A stretch of 11,205 nucleotides of DNA from Acanthaster planci. Taxonomy: Eukaryota; Echinodermata; Asteroidea; Valvatida; Acanthasteridae. Position 1 is the stretch's first letter; each line of letters begins with the position of its first letter. The notes beneath the pieces are model-generated. The model made no database searches. It was not told the origin of the DNA and saw only the letters and a list, made by a program, of their open reading frames with translations. The stretch lies in NCBI RefSeq assembly GCF_001949145.1, contig NW_019091777.1:54478-65682 (forward strand), given 5' to 3'. Made by a program: the position numbers and the translations under genes. Below, piece after piece: positions 10,301 through 11,205 of the stretch.

Positions 10301-10948
10301 TTGGCTTCGATTTTCTGTTCTTAATCATACTCCTTAATTTAGCTACTACTGGAGAAGTAGTTGCATCCCCTACAGGTATAAAAGGGGAGAAAACTAACTT
10401 GCATCATTTTGTAAAAATGTTAAAAAGTTGCAAAGTTGTGAGTCCTCCTCTTGCATATTAATAGTTAATAGTCCGAAATATTTACTACTGTATGTTTTAT
10501 TGGAACAACAATAGCTATCTTCACCAAGCAATACAATTTACAATACCAGTTATCAAATAATTTGCGATTTCAGAATGTACACACAAATCCTAATCTTTAT
10601 GAAAAGTATCAACCTCTGACTATCATAACAGGGTATCCTTGATTGGAGATTAGCTCTTCACAATATAAGAATCTGGGCTTACATCCTTTGTATGCATTTT
10701 TAAAAACCAGCCAGAACTTCATATACTGAGTGTGTGGAGGCCATACTTGCTCCCCCCCCCCACATACCCCAGATATTCAAGGGTGATGTTTTGCTCCTTC
10801 AAGCCCAATTAAGATAAAATATGCACAAGTACATACTGTCGACATGTTCTTTACACTTCTGTCGAATCCTGACGCGGTCTCCAATTTTCGATACTCCGAG
10901 TAATAGGAACTCGCCGTCCGTAAGTGCCAAACCCTCTTTTACACCAAC
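4076..10948 (-). CDS. G2E3-like HECT E3 ubiquitin ligase, 5'-partial, frameshifted
   Basis: This entry spans the whole gene, ten exons read from right to left. HECT ligases accept ubiquitin from an E2 onto a catalytic cysteine and pass it to a substrate lysine. Domain order: end of a SAM domain, the ~110-residue N-terminal module typical of invertebrate and fish G2E3-like proteins, an acidic or Ser/Pro linker, then a complete HECT domain of about 370 residues. HECT landmarks seen are GEEAQD, RPKREFF, LLMREV, VNGGPG, NFSPEGSN, AEEDTIYS, LPSSHTC and terminal GFGKI-stop. Every intron inside the HECT part has GT/AG borders and matching phases. Three HECT exons contain small indels and one linker exon is blocked by stops, so the copy as given is broken or mis-assembled. 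The ligand of the SAM domain and the substrate are unknown. The G2E3 label rests on family resemblance only; vertebrate G2E3 itself has PHD fingers, none of which is seen here. Confidence 0.88.
4325..4953 (-). other. Intron, last in the gene
   Basis: This ~630-bp phase-1 intron has a GTAAGT donor and a GATATGCAG acceptor with a weak pyrimidine tract. Apart from the short repeat at 4757-4797 nothing was recognised; the plus frame at 4902-5084 is a shadow of exon I. Confidence 0.7.
4757..4797 (+). repeat. Short direct repeat flanking an AT palindrome
   Basis: ATGTCTGTACTGA occurs at 4757-4769 and 4785-4797, flanking a CATATATTATATATA spacer. CAGACAG follows copy 2 and pairs with CTGTCTG-type words. 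It is intronic, with no known role. Confidence 0.7.
4954..5176 (-). CDS. Exon I: end of N-lobe and C-lobe entry, with 1-bp frameshift
   Basis: This 223-nt exon lies between TTTCAG| and GAGG|GTAAGT (consensus donor). The frame set by exon H reads VEHSVKQFVDGLGPLWEDIK, then RSPNCTSKLFVNKNY, and meets TAA at 5068-5070. From the next frame it continues KADFKKLYKINFSPEGSN and AEEDTIYSFEVVLQ. The family pattern is 'VxQFxxGL..LW..I' then 'FSPxGSNxRxxEExTxxxW', so both halves are real and one base is missing near 5065-5071. With that base the exit phase is 1, which is exactly what exon J requires. In SYSFEVVL-type positions the usual Trp is Phe here. Confidence 0.92.
5177..5561 (-). other. Intron, nothing else supported
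   Basis: Phase-2 intron with donor GTAATC and acceptor AATATTTCAG. The overlapping plus-strand frame at 5078-5305 is antisense to the exon and is not a gene. Confidence 0.7.
5562..5719 (-). CDS. Exon H: HECT helical segment
   Basis: This 158-nt exon runs from acceptor ATATTACAG| (phase 0) to donor CAA|GTAATC (phase 2), with 52 open codons. It reads LQKCTSQQEFDELVNEMADW, LIEKGDTRVFGKKLDRDRDN, then LIKDLLIHEFSY. It aligns with the family segment that has a W/L-I-x-x-G turn and a final LIxHEF(F/S)xK before the next conserved block. The split AA|G codon joins exon I as Lys-Val-Glu. Confidence 0.9.
6005..6272 (-). CDS. Exon G: HECT N-lobe core
   Basis: This 268-nt exon runs from acceptor TATGCAG| (one base completing Lys) to donor AAG|GTATCG, with 89 open codons and no defect. 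It reads LLMREVKTRMGVFQ, then the SYKLAGQYLTWSFVNGGPG stretch, then MCPSAFAAMIG and a terminal VTACANLPK. HECT proteins share the helix 'YxLAG(Q/K)(L/M)(I/L)xxS(L/F)xxGGPxP' here, in the part of the N-lobe near the E2-binding face. GGPG follows the family pattern. It exits in phase 0 into exon H. Confidence 0.93.
6273..7518 (-). other. Longest intron (~1.25 kb), with small tandem repeat
   Basis: It holds a 24/25-bp tandem duplication at 6370-6418 and a C- and CA-rich patch (about 6585-6700). Overlapping open frames at 6568-6982 match no family. GTCCAC/GTGGAC words recur around 6530, 6790, 6815 and 6840 and might mark an old interspersed element, but no ends or coding remnant are visible. Confidence 0.5.
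6370..6418 (+). repeat. 24/25-bp tandem duplication
   Basis: Two adjacent copies (6370-6393 and 6394-6418) of an A-rich block end in AAAGGCCATTTTAT and differ only in the A/G run. This is a simple intronic duplication with no visible function. Confidence 0.85.
7519..7739 (-). CDS. Exon F: start of HECT N-lobe, with 1-bp frameshift
   Basis: This 221-nt exon follows the best acceptor in the gene. It reads RHDDSHSLSDILAKL, then IIIHRRRLLSSVLRVTKDPD, FSFWKPIEVVFAGEEAQDG. In HECT ligases of this group this is followed by a GG(P/x)(K/R)REFF motif. Here that motif (GRPKREFF) lies in the next frame over: a run of four G at 7543-7546 (C on plus) would restore it with one more G (Asp-Gly-Gly-Arg-Pro). 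The corrected exit phase is 2, which joins exon G as Lys-Leu-Leu-Met. Read as given, the frame meets a stop at 6265-6267, right after the next splice. The exon ends CAA|GTATGA. Confidence 0.88.
7740..8281 (-). other. Intron, nothing else supported
   Basis: This ~540-bp phase-2 intron has donor GTAGGC and a strong polypyrimidine acceptor (TTTTTTCTTTTTCATCCAG). No other feature was recognised. Confidence 0.7.
8282..8391 (-). CDS. Exon E: acidic linker before HECT
   Basis: This 110-nt exon runs from acceptor ACACCAG| (phase 0) to donor AGCAG|GTAGGC (phase 2), with 36 codons. It reads EGSLDLSMYDTYIDL, then IDDKEEPNDVPMNPCAETVAS. The AG|A split codon joins exon F exactly (Arg before HDDSHSLSD). 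Rich in Asp, Glu and Asn, it is the flexible connector between the N-terminal module and the HECT domain. No catalytic residue is expected. Confidence 0.72.
8392..9039 (-). other. Intron, nothing else supported
   Basis: This ~650-bp phase-0 intron runs from donor GTAATG to acceptor ACACCAG. The plus-strand open frame at 8634-8837 matches nothing known and has no splice context. No repeat or RNA gene was recognised. Confidence 0.6.
9040..9098 (-). CDS. Exon D: Ser/Pro linker
   Basis: This 59-nt exon runs from acceptor GATTGTAG| to a consensus donor CAG|GTAATG. The frame that joins the next exon in phase 0 reads SNRPSQSNTPTVDFPCHRQ, preceded by two bases (AA) that need a phase-1 donor upstream. 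The alternative frame (KVTGHPSQ...) would lead to a stop in exon E, so it is rejected. The composition is that of a disordered linker; no domain is visible. Confidence 0.55.
9099..9476 (-). other. Intron with A-rich tract
   Basis: On the plus strand, about 9436-9463 is an imperfect (A)nC run of the simple-repeat kind, which gives the minus-strand intron a T/G-rich start just after the donor. No other feature was seen. Confidence 0.55.
9477..9552 (-). CDS. Exon C: linker exon, frame blocked by stops
   Basis: A 76-nt segment lies between a good acceptor (CTGTTCAG|) and donor GAG|GTTTGT. Its length (25 codons plus 1) fits both neighbours: entry in phase 0 from exon B and exit in phase 1 into exon D. 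In that frame it starts ECSSDGGDEE and then hits TGA at 9520-9522, with two more TGA after it. A one-base-shifted frame reads SECDLPNVNITHGTIE, so the acidic start and this second half probably belong together across an indel. A second compensating change would then be needed before exon D. It may instead be a non-coding, alternative or decayed exon. The linker is poorly conserved in this family, so family knowledge cannot settle it. Confidence 0.4.
9553..9944 (-). other. Intron, nothing else supported
   Basis: Donor GAG|GTAATT, acceptor TTCAG|GAATG. A 61-bp pseudo-exon-like segment at 9670-9730 (reads RTFGFDPFISFVSK) has splice-like borders, but its phase cannot be joined to the next exon, so it is left as intron. 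Confidence 0.55.
9945..10369 (-). CDS. Exon B: N-terminal module of the G2E3-like protein
   Basis: This 425-nt exon enters with 2 nt (phase 1) and has 141 open codons with no defect. It ends GAG|GTAATT in phase 0. After a basic Ser-rich start (MIKNRKSKPTSGSNKGKT) comes IRIYAGWKH, then VVASRGGGSHPLDLP, TETDILKKMTDMFF, then LATFRGQWL, YTIGDIVQEL and VRLYLETR. From memory of the family, this matches the segment of invertebrate and fish G2E3-like proteins with the layout 'GW(x)H - RxGGG - LFFP - F(K/R)G - LYL(x)(S/T)R', normally upstream of the HECT domain. No named function is known to me. It is probably a small alpha/beta, possibly ubiquitin-like, fold (inference). The Arg/Ser/Lys-rich start could be a flexible or nuclear-targeting stretch. 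Confidence 0.88.
10370..10836 (-). other. Intron with poly-C tract
   Basis: This phase-1 intron runs from donor GTATGT to acceptor CCTGTAG. It contains a run of ten C on the plus strand (10752-10761). No other feature was recognised; the minor open frame at 10273-10461 (plus) runs antisense across the exon border and is a shadow. Confidence 0.65.
10837..10948 (-). CDS. Exon A: C-terminal half of a SAM domain
   Basis: This 112-nt exon lies between acceptor GTCGGCAG| and donor ACA|GTATGT. It enters in phase 0 and leaves in phase 1. It encodes 37 residues containing LTDGEFLLLGVSKIGDRVRI, the pattern of SAM helices 3-5 (acidic turn, LLxLGI, KxGDRxRI). SAM domains mediate protein-protein self-association. 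Helices 1-2 must lie on an exon outside the window. The split codon A|GG joins cleanly to the next exon (Asp-Arg-Asp). Confidence 0.72.
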
Positions 10949-11205
10949 CTGCCGACACAAGTCACAAACACTAGACAAACTTACACATGGTTAAAACAGA
11001 AGTGAGCTCTCAGTTCAGGGAAACTTGTTTTTGATATATTTTTGGGCCGGTCAGCATTCCGTCTCGCGTTCCACAAAAAGGGACCCAGTAATGTGTTTCA
11101 AGAATTTAACTTGGGCATATATGACCGTCACCCTGTACTGTTAAAGTACATGTAGATGTCGACATTTACAAGCATGAGTGTACGTGCTACTTGTGTAAGT
11201 TCACG
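10949..11205. other. Intron or upstream region, nothing recognised
   Basis: A preceding exon with the first SAM helices is expected upstream on the minus strand, but no convincing one could be found before the window ends. The acceptor GTGTCGGCAG at the left boundary is good. The rest has only short open frames. Confidence 0.4.

Noticed and set aside
1-11205. Transposon, virus, CRISPR array, tRNA or rRNA
   Set aside because: No transposase, polymerase or capsid motif, no terminal inverted repeats with target duplication, no spaced direct-repeat array of CRISPR type, and no cloverleaf or rRNA core was recognised by eye. A profile search (tRNAscan, Infernal, RepeatMasker) would be decisive.

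Overview
The window looks like AT-rich animal nuclear DNA. It has long non-coding stretches and small exons with GT/AG borders and phase-matched introns, and no prokaryotic operon layout or ribosome-binding sites. Several ACATGTA- and AGGCCTA-type words, together with the family of the main gene, suggest a marine invertebrate, possibly an echinoderm or another early deuterostome. That placement is an inference. No rRNA, tRNA, CRISPR array or intact mobile element was seen.

The right two thirds (about 4076-10948, minus strand) carries one multi-exon gene for a HECT-type E3 ubiquitin ligase of the expanded invertebrate and fish 'G2/M phase-specific E3 ligase-like' (G2E3-like) group. I place ten exons from high to low coordinates: the C-terminal half of a SAM domain (10837-10948), a large exon with the family's GGG-containing N-terminal module (9945-10369), a short acidic or Ser/Pro linker (9477-9552, 9040-9098, 8282-8391), and five HECT exons (7519-7739, 6005-6272, 5562-5719, 4954-5176, 4076-4324) ending in the catalytic Cys and a GFGKI-stop C-terminus. 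The 5' end lies beyond the right edge. Intron phases agree at almost every junction, which strongly supports the model.

As given, the sequence cannot encode the intact enzyme. Three HECT exons each contain a small frame break: one base missing in a G run near 7543-7546, one base missing near 5065-5071, and two bases missing (or one extra) near 4164-4172, just after the catalytic Cys. A linker exon is also blocked by stops in the only frame that fits its upstream neighbour. Every conserved motif survives across the breaks, so this is either a very young pseudogene in a multicopy family or an assembly with indel errors.

The left third (1-4075) is mostly non-coding. It holds a weak candidate partial exon at the left edge (2-268, plus), a cluster of diverged direct repeats (about 1002-1387) including a ~44-bp minisatellite built on an inverted-repeat core, and a 28-unit CpG-dense heptamer satellite at 2147-2342.
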